A stretch of 64,000 bases of DNA from Malus domestica (Eukaryota > Streptophyta > Magnoliopsida > Rosales > Rosaceae): NCBI RefSeq assembly GCF_042453785.1, contig NC_091673.1, positions 6,655,001 through 6,719,000 on the forward strand. Direction: 5' to 3'. The position numbers and the translations under genes were made by a program. Positions within the stretch are counted from its first letter, which is position 1; each line of letters begins with the position of its first letter. A model generated the notes under the pieces. The model was not told where the DNA came from. It was given only the letters and a program-made list of their open reading frames with translations, and did not search any database. This document shows positions 55,204-64,000 of this stretch, piece after piece.

Positions 55204-55214
55204 AAGTAAACATG

Positions 55215-55529
55215 AATAATGATATAAATCTGGTAAATTATGTTGTCCCAAAAATACGTACAATATATAGGTATATAAATACTTTTCCCACCGACAACAA
55301 ATATTTTTCCCACATAATAGGGAAATTTTGGGGTACCCTCCAAGCAACCTAATTCTATATATAAGGGGTGTGGTTCAATAAGACGGAAATATACCTACAC
55401 CAATCTCTCTCTCTCTCTCGCTCTCCATCTCTTTGTTTTGGAACACAATCGACCTAGGGTTATCACAATCTCATCCTCTTCCTGTCGATCCCCAACTGGT
55501 AAATTCGTAATTATATACAATTATATGTC
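55215..55529. other. upstream region of the NOT4-like ORF
   Basis: TATA-like TATATATAAGG at about 55355-55365 and a (CT)n leader at 55405-55425 precede the ORF. It could serve as a promoter. Confidence 0.45.
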
Positions 55530-56249
55530 ATGAGTCGTCCGCAGGAAGAAAAGCCTTGTTGTCCGCTCTGCGCGGAGGAGATGGATTTGACAGATAAGCA
55601 ATTGCACCCGTGCGAGTGCGGTTACGAGATATGCCTTTGGTGTTGGCACCAAATAGTGGACATGGCCGAGAAGGACGAGAGGGAAGGGCGATGCCCTGCG
55701 TGCCGTGCACCTTACGACAAGGAGAATATCGTAGGGTCGACGGGCCCAAGGTTTGAGAGACTGGCGGCTGAACTGAAAAAGATGAAGATTGAACTGAATA
55801 AGATGAAGATTGACACGGAAGCGCGTCGCCGGAAGCAGCAGCTCAGTGGCGTGCGAGTGGTTCAACGGAACCTTGTTCACATAGTAGGGTTGCCGCTTGA
55901 TCTGGCGGACGAACACCTTTTGCGGCGGAGAAAATATTTCGGGCAGTATGGGAAGGTTGTGAAAGTTTTCATCCGGCGATTTACGGACAATACGAGTAGT
56001 AATGTATATATTACTTACTCGAAAGAGGTGGAAGCGATTCGTTGTATTCAAAGAGTCGATGGCCGGACGTTCCTCTGGTCGGATGGTAGAGCTTTGAGGG
56101 CATGCTTTGGTAACGAGAAGGTATTGTCACGCATGCCTAGAAAGTGTGCCTTGCAACAATCCTCGTTGTATGTTTCTGCACGAGGAGGCCAAGTCTCGGA
56201 TTCTCAAGACAGTAATAGTTTAGGGTTTAATTCTTCCCTAAAGATGTAA
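55530..56249 (+). CDS. NOT4-like RING/RRM protein, short and intronless (probable retrocopy)
   Basis: 239 codons. Residues ~10-60 form a C4C4 RING (CPLCAEEMDLTDKQLHPCEC, GYEICLWCWHQI, CPACRAPYDKE). Next is a Lys/Arg-rich helix and an RRM region (RNLVHIVGLPLDLADEHLL, YFGQYGKVVKVFI, NVYITYSKEVEAIRCIQ). This is the NOT4/CNOT4 layout, the E3 ubiquitin ligase subunit of the CCR4-NOT deadenylation complex. Plant NOT4 genes have several exons and a long C-terminal tail. Here there is no intron, and after ACFGNEK the usual CCCH-like CNNPDC segment is replaced by CALQQSSLYVS with a stop soon after. The RING cysteines are intact and the ORF is open, so expression as a truncated ligase is possible. Otherwise it is a decaying retrocopy. 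Confidence 0.8.
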   Translation: MSRPQEEKPCCPLCAEEMDLTDKQLHPCECGYEICLWCWHQIVDMAEKDEREGRCPACRAPYDKENIVGSTGPRFERLAAELKKMKIELNKMKIDTEARRRKQQLSGVRVVQRNLVHIVGLPLDLADEHLLRRRKYFGQYGKVVKVFIRRFTDNTSSNVYITYSKEVEAIRCIQRVDGRTFLWSDGRALRACFGNEKVLSRMPRKCALQQSSLYVSARGGQVSDSQDSNSLGFNSSLKM

Positions 56250-57088
56250 TTATCAATTTGTCATGATTCCTAAATTTTATATTCATATGTATACGATACT
56301 TTACGTTGGAAAAATTACAAGTAAATTATAATGTTCTTTTAAAAAGCACTTAGACAATTAGACTGAGGCGTGTGTATCTCGTTCTCTTTAAAGAGATTCA
56401 AGCCCACTGCGGTAATAAAGTCCACAAACCGATTGACTTGTCCTCTCCATGATACATGCACCAACACTTGATACTTAGCATCACAAAAATATAAGGTCTT
56501 GTTTGATTATGTTTTACAAATTAAACTGTTTTGTGAAACCCCCCCCCCCCCCCCCCAAAAAAAGAAATAAAAACATGCTTTACATTTTGAATATGAGATG
56601 GTAGCCAATATTTAAAAATTAACAAATTTCGATGGTAGCAAATATCATGGTGGTGAGCGTGGTGATAGTGACAATGGCGTTAGGAGGTTAGATTCAATCT
56701 TTTGAAAAGAGAAATTCAAACTCAAGTGTTGATGAGTGAACACCAAGTCAACTTTGTTAAGTCCAAATTTGCTATTTTAATCTATATACCTTTAAGCAAT
56801 GTTTGATTCTTAAACAATAATGTTTCAAGAAAATCTTGTTCATGATAAATTTTGCTTAACTATAATTTCATTCATCGTCATTGTTGATTAACCAATTCGA
56901 AACGTATTTGTGATTGATATTATACTTTAACAATGTATCATGTCAATTAATTGATCAAAACACAAGAAAAATAAGTAGAAAGATTTTATCAATCAAACAA
57001 ATTAAATCTCGTTTTGTCTCCAAATTAAATTCAAAAAACAATTGTTGTTGTTATTTCGACTTAAAAAAAAAAAAAAAGTCATTCACAC
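56250..57088. other. AT-rich region with an 18-base C run
   Basis: No gene. 56539-56556 is a run of 18 C followed by A7. A 15-A run lies at 57063-57077 just outside composite B. Confidence 0.5.
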
Positions 57089-57089
57089 T

Positions 57090-57720
57090 TACAACAACAA
57101 CAACAACAAAGCCTTTTCCCACTAAGTGGGGTCGGCTATATGAATCCTAGAACGCCATTGCGCTCGGTTTTGTGTCATGTCCTCCGTTAGATTCAAGTAC
57201 TCTAAGCCTTTTCTTAGAGTCTCTTCCAAAGTTTTCCTAGGTCTTCCTCTACCCCTTCGGCCCTGAACCTCTGTCCCGTAGTCACATCTTCGAACCGGAG
57301 CGTCAGTCGGCCTTCTTTGCACATGTCCAAATCACCGGAACCGATTTTCTCTCATCTTTCCTTCAATTTCGGCTACTCCTACTTTACCTCGGATATCCTC
57401 ATTCTCAATCTTATCCTTTCTCATGTGCCCACACATCCCACGAAGCATCCTCATCTCTGCTACACCCATTTTGTGTACGTGTTGATGTTTCACCGCCCAA
57501 CATTCTGTGCCATACAACATCGCTGGCCTTATTGCCGTCTTATAAAATTTTCCCTTGAGCTTCAGTGGCCTACGACGGTCACACAACATGTTGGATGCAC
57601 TCTTACACTTCATCCATCCAGCTCGTATTCTATGGTTGAGATCTCCATCTAATTCTCCGTTCTCTTGTAAGATAGATCCTAGGTAGCGAAAACGGTCGCT
57701 TTTTGTGATCTTCGCTAAAT
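57090..57720 (-). mobile_element. 5'-truncated RTE 3' end with TTG tail, copy B
   Basis: Equivalent of 32815-33436. Here the early codon that is TAA in copy A is CAA, so the [20 protein letters not shown] stretch is open, up to a TGA near 57334. The C-terminal block RRPTDAPVRRCDYG is present. Confidence 0.85.
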
Positions 57721-57735
57721 TGCTCCGGTCATTAG

Positions 57736-58167
57736 TGTGGATAAGTATATAAATGGATAGAGATAGGAAAGCAAACACAAGATGTACGTGGTTCACCCAG
57801 ATTGGCTACGTCCACGGAATAGAAGAGTTCTCATTAATTGTGAAGGGTTTACACAAGTACATAGGTTCAAGCTCTCCTTTAGTGAGTACAAGTGAATGAT
57901 TTAGTACAAATGACATTAGAGTACAAATGACATTAGGAAATATTGTGGGAGAATGATCTCGTAATCACGAAACTTCTAAGTATCGGAGTGTGGTATCATC
58001 TTGACTTGCCTTATCTGTCTCATAGGTAGATGTGGCAGCTTCTCTGGAAGTACTCTTCCTCCATCCAGGGGTGGTATCTTTAACTGGTGGAGATGCACAA
58101 GGTAATGTATCAATTTCACTTGAAGCTTACTTGTAGTTTCAGGCTTGGTCAAGCGCGATACAAACCA
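57736..58167 (-). repeat. LTR-like segment of the LARD part, copy B
   Basis: 432 bp matching 32369-32783 plus the 17-bp duplication. On - it starts TGGTTTGTATCGC and ends TTATCCACA. The polypurine tract GACTTGGGGGACTCC lies just upstream on - (about 58175-58190). Confidence 0.65.
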
Positions 58168-59099
58168 TGTAGTAGGAGTCCCCCAAGTCGCCGAGCTAGG
58201 GGATTTGCTGAAAGAGGTGACAGACAAGGTAAGCAATCAGAGCTCCGGCTGATTGTTCACCTTCTCCCCATCTTGCAGCAGCATGAAGGATAAAGAGAAG
58301 AAAAATGAGAAGAGATGATATGGGATACTTTTGCTTTTGAAGAACTAACTTTCCACAGGCTTATTCTTGAACTGAGCTGGAGGGTTTTCTGGTTTCCTCC
58401 AGAGTATAAGGCCGACTGAAGAATTTGAGGGTCAAAACAAGTCCATCAAATCTAGAGTACGTTCGACCCTGCTGATATGGGATACTTTTGCTTTTGGCAG
58501 AGTAATGGATGGATCGGCACGTGTGCTGTTACGCTTGTCTCCACATGCTTCCTTGTATCCTTCGCACTTGCCCTATCTGTTCCTCAAGCAGATGCGGTAT
58601 CTTCCCTGGCAACATAAGATGTTGAAGATGAGTACTCGAGAGCAATGCCAGGTAAGTAATCAGGTAAGGGGTTCCAGGCTGTCAGTTCCTGGCTGGGAGC
58701 TTGATTTCAAGTGCTGACTGATTGCTCTCTTTCTCCTTGTCTTGCAGGTAAAAACAAGGCCAAAGGAAAAGACAGGGAAAAAGCATGATATGGGATACTC
58801 TTGCTTTTAACCCTGATGATATGAGATATTCTTGCTCTAGTATAGCTTGTTTGCAGAGGTATTATCGGGGGGAAAGAAAGCTGAATATTTCGAAAGGCTT
58901 CGTTGGGAGTGCCCTCTCAGATATGAGGAAGGGTTGAGCATTTTTGCAGGTCTGCCTGTCCGTTGGGGATGGAGGTCGACATATATAGGAGTCTCCCTAA
59001 CAACAAGTAGTAATGCTATTCCTTTACCCTGCTTGGTCATAGCACGGTAGTGGGAGCTGCCAGCTTCACATGTTTTAACTCTGTCAGAGCACTTTGAAA

Positions 59100-60800
59100 A
59101 AGTGGTATGTGGTATCTGGCTCTCGAGATTCGGAGAACGATGCTTCTTCGATTTTTGAGAAAGCAATCATGGTGGGGGTCTGGCTCTCGAGATTCGGGGA
59201 GCAGTGTCTCTTCGATTTTTGAGAAAGTAATCATGTTGGGAGTCTGGCTCTCGAGATTCGGAAGGCGGTGCCTCTTCGATTTTGGAGTAAGCAATCTTGT
59301 TGGGAGTGTTTTCTCGGATGTGAGTAAATGTTGGGCATGTTTGCTAGTCTACCTTGCCACGAAGCACGGAGGTTGACACACAGGGACTTTCCAATTATCC
59401 AGCAGTGGTACTGTTCCTTTACCCTTGTGGGTAATAATATGGTAGCTAGACCTTCAAAATTTATGTGTCTAAACTTTGTTAGTGCTGTTTCTTTGCTATT
59501 CTTTTACCTTTCTTGGTCAGAGCAATGTAGTGGGAGCTGCAAGCTTCACGTGCTCAACTTTGGCAGAGACTTTGACAAAGTTATCTGTGGTACCCATGAG
59601 CTATTGTTGCGTGTGGGAAGTGGGTGATTGAACAGTAAGATTCATGTGCTTTCTACTTCACCAGAAGTCTTCGACAGAATGCCCATAATTTCCGCAAAGC
59701 TGAGTGTGCGTGTGACAGGTGCTGACAAGGCTAGAAAAGAAGGTGCCTCTTCGATTTCTAAGATCGGCCCTCGTGGTCTCTGAGCAGCCCAGCTTTTGAG
59801 AAAGCGAGCGCCTCTTCGATTGATTCGGAGAACGATGCCTCTTCGATTTTTGAGAAAGCAATCATGCTGGGGGTCTGGCTCTCGAGATTCGGGGAGCAGT
59901 GTCTCTTCGATTTTTGAGAAAGTAATCATGTTGGGAGTCTGGCTCTCGAGATTCGGAGGGCGGTGCCTCTTCGATTTTGGAGCAAGCAATCTTGTTGGGA
60001 GTGTTTTCTCGAATGTGAGTAAAGGTTGGGCATGTTTGCTAGTCTACCTTGCCACGAAGCACAGAGGTTGACACACAGGGACTTTCCAATTATCCAGCAA
60101 TGGTACTGTTCCTTTACCCTCTCTTCGATTTTTGAGAAAGTAGTCATGTTGGGAGTCTGGCTCTCGAGATTCGGAGGACGGTGCCTCTTCGATTTTGGAG
60201 CAAGCAATCTTATTGGGAGTGTTTTCTCGAATGTGAGTAAAGGTTGGACATGTTTGCTAGTCTACCTTGCCACGAGGCACAGAGGTTGACACACAGGGAC
60301 TTTCCAATTATCCAACAGTGGTACTGTTCCTTTACCCTTGTGGGTAATAATATGGTAGCTAGACCTTCAAAATTTATGGGTCTAAACTTTGTTAGTGCTG
60401 TTTCTTTGCTATTCTTTTACCCTTTTTGGTCAGAGCGATGTAGTGGGAGCTGCAAGCTTCACGTGCTCAACTTTGGCAGAGAACTTTGGCAAAGTTCTCT
60501 GTGGTACCCATGAGCTATTGCTGCGTGTGGGAAGTGGGTGATTGGACAGTAAGATTCATGTGTTTTCTACTTCCCCAGAAGTCTTCGACAGAATACCCAT
60601 AATTTCCGCAAAGCTGAGTGTGCGTGTGACAGGTGCTGACAAGGCTGGAAAAGTAGGTGCCTCTTCGATTTCTGAGATCGGCCCTCGTGGTCTCTGAGGA
60701 GCCCAGAGCAGCCCAGCTTTTGAGAAAGCAAACGCCTCTTCGATTTCTGAGCAGGCACCTCTTCGATTTCTGAGCAGGCGCCTCTTCGATGTCTGAAGCT
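59100..60800. repeat. complex tandem repeat array in composite B
   Basis: Inverted equivalent of 29390-31460, with the same building blocks (CGCCTCTTCGATTT, CTGGCTCTCGAGATTCGG, TTGCTAGTCTACCTTGCCAC). Copy number and order of the small units differ somewhat from copy A. Confidence 0.8.
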
Positions 60801-60929
60801 CCGTCGAGTGCAGCTTTTTATAGGGGCTGGCATTAAGTTCCAAAGCACACTTGAATCTCCACCAGTAGAAGCTCCATTCTTGCACTTCTAAGATCTTGAT
60901 TTGTCCGACCTCTTCTCTCTTCAATACCT

Positions 60930-61610
60930 TTGAAAATGTCTGGCCCCTCCGACCGTCGTTTTGACTTGAACCTTGTTGAAGAGGCAGCCCCGCCTTCTCC
61001 AGACAACATATGGCGCCCATCCTTCGTCTCCCCTACTGGTCCTCTTACCGTTGGGGATTCCGTGATGAAGAATGATATGACCGCTGCGGTGGTGGCCAGG
61101 AACCTTCTCACTCCCAAAGATAACAGACTACTTTCCAAACGGTCTGATGAGTTAGCTGTTAAGGATTCACTGGCTCTCAGTGTTCAGTGTGCAGGTTCTG
61201 TGTCTAATATGGCCCAACGCCTATTTGCTCGAACCCGCCAAGTTGAATCATTGGCGGCCGAAGTGATGAGTCTCAAACAGGAGATTAGAGGGCTCAAGCA
61301 TGAGAATAAACAGTTGCACCGGCTCGCACATGACTATGCTACAAACATGAAGAGGAAGCTTGACCAGATGAAGGAAACTGATGGTCAGGTTTTACTTGAT
61401 CATCAGAGATTTGTGGGTTTGTTCCAAAGGCATTTATTGCCTTCGTCTTCTGGGGCTGTACCGCGTAATGAAGCTCCAAATGATCAACCTCTGATGCCTC
61501 CTCCTTCTAGGGTTCTGTCCAGTACTGAGGCTCCGAATGATCCCCCTCCGATGCCTTCTCTTTCTGGGGCTCTACCGACTGCTGAGACTTCTCCTAAGCA
61601 ACCTTTGTGA
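60930..61610 (+). CDS. unknown 226-residue coiled-coil protein of the LARD-like element, copy B
   Basis: Same protein as at 28610-29290, with one residue difference seen (Met for Val in the PPPMPSLSG repeat). Open throughout. An ATG two codons in (MSGPSDRRF) is the likely natural start. A TATA-like element (CTTTTTATAGGGG, ~60814-60826) precedes it by about 100 bp in both copies, so it may be transcribed independently of the LTR, from the opposite strand. Confidence 0.6.
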   Translation: MKMSGPSDRRFDLNLVEEAAPPSPDNIWRPSFVSPTGPLTVGDSVMKNDMTAAVVARNLLTPKDNRLLSKRSDELAVKDSLALSVQCAGSVSNMAQRLFARTRQVESLAAEVMSLKQEIRGLKHENKQLHRLAHDYATNMKRKLDQMKETDGQVLLDHQRFVGLFQRHLLPSSSGAVPRNEAPNDQPLMPPPSRVLSSTEAPNDPPPMPSLSGALPTAETSPKQPL

Positions 61611-61870
61611 AGGCTCCATCTTGTTTGTTTATTTTGACTCATGTATATGTACATATTTGTAGCTTATCGGGGATATCAATAAATAAGTTTTCCTTCATTT
61701 CAACGTATTGTGTTAAATACACCAAAGCCTTCTTCGCTAAGTTCTTTGAATTTTCTTTTGTTGAAGCTTGTATGTTGAAGCTTTCTGAGTGGAGCATGTA
61801 GGTTGGGGTAGTGTTCCCTTAATTTTTCGAGTGAGGAAAACTTCTCGGTTGGAGACTTGGAAAATCCAAG

Positions 61871-63889
61871 TCACTGAGTGGGATCGGCTATATGAATCTT
61901 AGAACGCCATTGTGCTCGGTCCTGTGTCATGTCCTTCGTTAGATCCAAGTACTCTAAGTCTTTTCTTAGAGTCTCTTCCAAAGTTTTCCTAGGTCTTCCT
62001 CTACCCCTTCGGCCCTGAACCTCTGTCCCATAGTCGCATCTTCTAATCGGAGCGTCAGTAGGCCTTCTTTGCACATGTCCAAACCACCGTAACCGATTTT
62101 CTCTCATCTTTCCTTCAATTTCGGCTACTCCTACTTTACCCCGGATATCCTCATTCCTAATCTTATCCTTTCTCGTGTGCCCACACATCCAACGAAGCAT
62201 CCTCATCTCCGCTACACCCATTTTGTGTACGTGTTGATGCTTCACCGCCCAACATTCTGTGCCATACAGCATCGCCGGCCTTATTGCCGTCCTATAAAAT
62301 TTTCCCTTGAGCTTCAGTGGCATACGGCGGTCACACAACACGCCAGATGCACTCTTCCACTTCATCCATCCAGCTTGTATTATATGGTTGAGATCTCCAT
62401 CTAATTCTCCATTCTTTTGCAATATAGATCCTAGGTAACGAAAACGGTCGCTCTTTGGTATTTCTTGATCTCCGATCCTCACCCCTAACTCGTTTTGGCC
62501 TCCATCTGCACTGAACTTACACTCCATATATTCTGTCTTTGATCGGCTTAGGCGAAGACCTTTAGATTCCAACACTTCTCTCCAAAGGTTAAGCTTTGCA
62601 TTTACCCCTTCCTGAGTTTCATCTATCAACACTATATCGTCTGCGAAAAGCATACACCAAGGAATATCATCTTGAATATGTCCTGTTAACTCATCCATTA
62701 CCAACGCAAAAAGGTAAGGACTTAAGGATGAGCCTTGATGTAATCCTACAGTTATGGGAAAGCTTTCGGTTTGTCCTTCATGAGTTCTTACGGCAGTCTT
62801 TGCTCCTTCATACATATCCTTTATAGCTTGGATATATGCTATTCGTACTCCTTTCTTCTCTAAGATCCTCCAAAGAATGTCTCTTGGGACCCTATCATAC
62901 GCTTTTTCCAAATCTATAAAGACCATGTGTAAATCCTTTTTCCCATCTCTATATCTTTCCATCAATCTTCGTAAGAGATAGATTGCCTCCATGGTTGAGC
63001 GCCCTGGCATGAACCCGAATTGGTTGTCCGAAACCCGTGTCTCTTGCCTCAATCTATGCTCAATGACTCTCTCCCAGAGCTTCATTGTATGACTCATTAA
63101 CTTAATACCCCTATAGTTCATGCAATTTTGTACGTCGCCCTTATTCTTGTAGATAGGCACCAAAGTGCTCGTTCGCCACTCATTTGGCATCTTCTTCGTT
63201 TTCAAAATCCTATTGAAAAGGTCAGTGAGCCATGTTATACCTGTCTCTCCCAAAACTTTCCACACTTCGATTGGTATATCGTCTGGGCCTATTGCTTTTC
63301 TATGCTTCATCTTCTTCAAAGCTACAACCACTTCTTCCTTCCGGATTCGACGATAAAAAGAGTAGTTTCTACACTCTTCTGAGTTACTCAACTCCCCTAA
63401 AGAAGCACTCCTTTCATGTCCTTCATTGAAAAGATTATGAAAATAACCTCTCCATCTGTCTTTAACCGCGTTCTCTGTAGCAAGAACCTTTCCATCCTCA
63501 TCCTTGATGCACCTCACTTGGTTTAGGTCCCTTGTCTTCTTTTCCCTTGCTCTAGCTAGTTTATAGATATCCAACTCTCCTTCTTTGGTATCTAGTCGTT
63601 TATACATATCGTCGTAAGCCGCTAACTTAGCTTCTCTGACCGCTTTCTTCGCCTCTTGCTTCGCTTTTCTATACCTTTCACCATTTTCATCGGTCCTCTC
63701 CTTGTATAAGGCTTTACAACATTCCTTCTTAACCTTCACCTTTGTTTGTACCTCCTCATTCCACCACCAAGATTCCTTTTGGTGTGGGGCAAAGCCCTTG
63801 GACTCTCCTAATACCTCTTTTGCTACTTTTCGGATACAACTAGCCATGGAATCCCACATTTGGCTAGCTTCCCCCTCTCTATCCCACAC
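61871..63889 (-). CDS. RTE-type non-LTR retrotransposon ORF, copy B (N-terminus beyond window)
   Basis: 672 codons from an internal Met at 63889. The frame stays open to at least the window end (the [20 protein letters not shown] stretch is readable at 63900-63990), so the full ORF extends past 64000. Contains the RT with [16 protein letters not shown] and [12 protein letters not shown], and the [12 protein letters not shown] end, as in copy A, with a few substitutions (for example Lys/Arg and Val/Ile). No stop or frameshift in the visible part. Confidence 0.9.
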   Translation of the reverse strand: MWDREGEASQMWDSMASCIRKVAKEVLGESKGFAPHQKESWWWNEEVQTKVKVKKECCKALYKERTDENGERYRKAKQEAKKAVREAKLAAYDDMYKRLDTKEGELDIYKLARAREKKTRDLNQVRCIKDEDGKVLATENAVKDRWRGYFHNLFNEGHERSASLGELSNSEECRNYSFYRRIRKEEVVVALKKMKHRKAIGPDDIPIEVWKVLGETGITWLTDLFNRILKTKKMPNEWRTSTLVPIYKNKGDVQNCMNYRGIKLMSHTMKLWERVIEHRLRQETRVSDNQFGFMPGRSTMEAIYLLRRLMERYRDGKKDLHMVFIDLEKAYDRVPRDILWRILEKKGVRIAYIQAIKDMYEGAKTAVRTHEGQTESFPITVGLHQGSSLSPYLFALVMDELTGHIQDDIPWCMLFADDIVLIDETQEGVNAKLNLWREVLESKGLRLSRSKTEYMECKFSADGGQNELGVRIGDQEIPKSDRFRYLGSILQKNGELDGDLNHIIQAGWMKWKSASGVLCDRRMPLKLKGKFYRTAIRPAMLYGTECWAVKHQHVHKMGVAEMRMLRWMCGHTRKDKIRNEDIRGKVGVAEIEGKMRENRLRWFGHVQRRPTDAPIRRCDYGTEVQGRRGRGRPRKTLEETLRKDLEYLDLTKDMTQDRAQWRSKIHIADPTQ

Positions 63890-64000
63890 ACATTGGGTGA
63901 TTACCTTCTCTTTGAAAATTGCTTGTTTTTCTTCTTTTAGATTCCACCATCTAGTCCTTGGGCACTTCCAAGTCTTGTTCTTTTGTCTCCCTCTTTTGAT

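Larger units (their letters stand above)
57090..64000 (-). mobile_element. RTE composite, copy B (inverted relative to copy A, cut by window end)
   Basis: On - it repeats copy A: RTE ORF, junction at the stop (61871), LARD part (57736-61870), RTE 3' fragment and a terminal (TTG)n (CAA on +, 57091-57110). Differences from copy A include a 17-bp duplication (GTACAAATGACATTAG twice near 57905-57935) and scattered substitutions, so the copies diverged before or after separate insertion. The 5' end of its RTE is beyond 64000. Confidence 0.82.

Noticed and set aside
14406-57089. Biosynthetic or defence gene cluster
   Set aside because: Non-TE genes here are unrelated (GDSL hydrolases, DUF868, PP2C, NOT4-like), with no shared pathway.

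Overview
The window is nuclear DNA of a dicot plant. It has intron-bearing plant genes with GT-AG junctions, a chloroplast-targeted SufE, plant-type eIF4B, PP2C and DUF868 proteins, tandem GDSL lipase genes and a very dense load of plant transposable elements (TEs). The TE families and the GDSL cluster suggest a woody rosid, perhaps Rosaceae such as apple or pear, but that is inference from sequence flavour and was not tested.

Layout. 1-2064: 3' part of a GH27 alpha-galactosidase-like gene (+). 2.1-4.4 kb: MITE and a tandem 486-bp duplication. 4493-5203: SufE2-like gene (+). 5.2-10.04 kb: repeats, namely a LINE-like derivative, a 122-bp solo LTR and an 843-bp Mutator-like foldback with a 9-bp target duplication that ends just upstream of an eIF4B gene (10180-12536, +). 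14.4-36.3 kb: five GDSL esterase/lipase units in tandem on +. Only the first is intact. A Helitron lies between units 1 and 2, and a tRNA-Arg(ACG) gene lies on the - strand between units 2 and 3. Unit 3 is broken by a Copia derivative whose two outer ends are the same LTR end in inverted orientation. Unit 4 is split by an ~8-kb composite (RTE non-LTR element + part of a large LTR derivative + RTE tail). Unit 5 is a last-exon remnant next to a solo LTR and a MITE.

36.6-41.7 kb: a complete non-autonomous LTR element (LARD type, - strand) carrying fragments of two host genes (BAP31-like and BIG-type ARF-GEF). 42.5-45.4 kb: a gag-only Copia element inserted in the C-terminus of a DUF868 gene (45425-46273, -), replacing its last 28 codons. 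47429-49533: PP2C gene (-, five exons). 49.6-55.2 kb: MITEs, a SINE-like piece, a hAT-like repeat with an aldehyde dehydrogenase fragment, and an L1 3' end fused to antisense Copia RT between target duplications. 55530-56249: intronless NOT4-like RING/RRM ORF (+). 57.09-64 kb: a second copy of the RTE composite, inverted relative to the first and running off the window.

The host genes have unrelated housekeeping or signalling roles and form no pathway. The main story is successive TE insertion: nested elements, gene-fragment capture, decay of a tandem GDSL family and one probable protein truncation. No new defence or metabolic system was found. The most unusual items are the duplicated RTE composite with its 226-codon antisense ORF, the inverted-LTR Copia derivative and the gene-capturing LARD.
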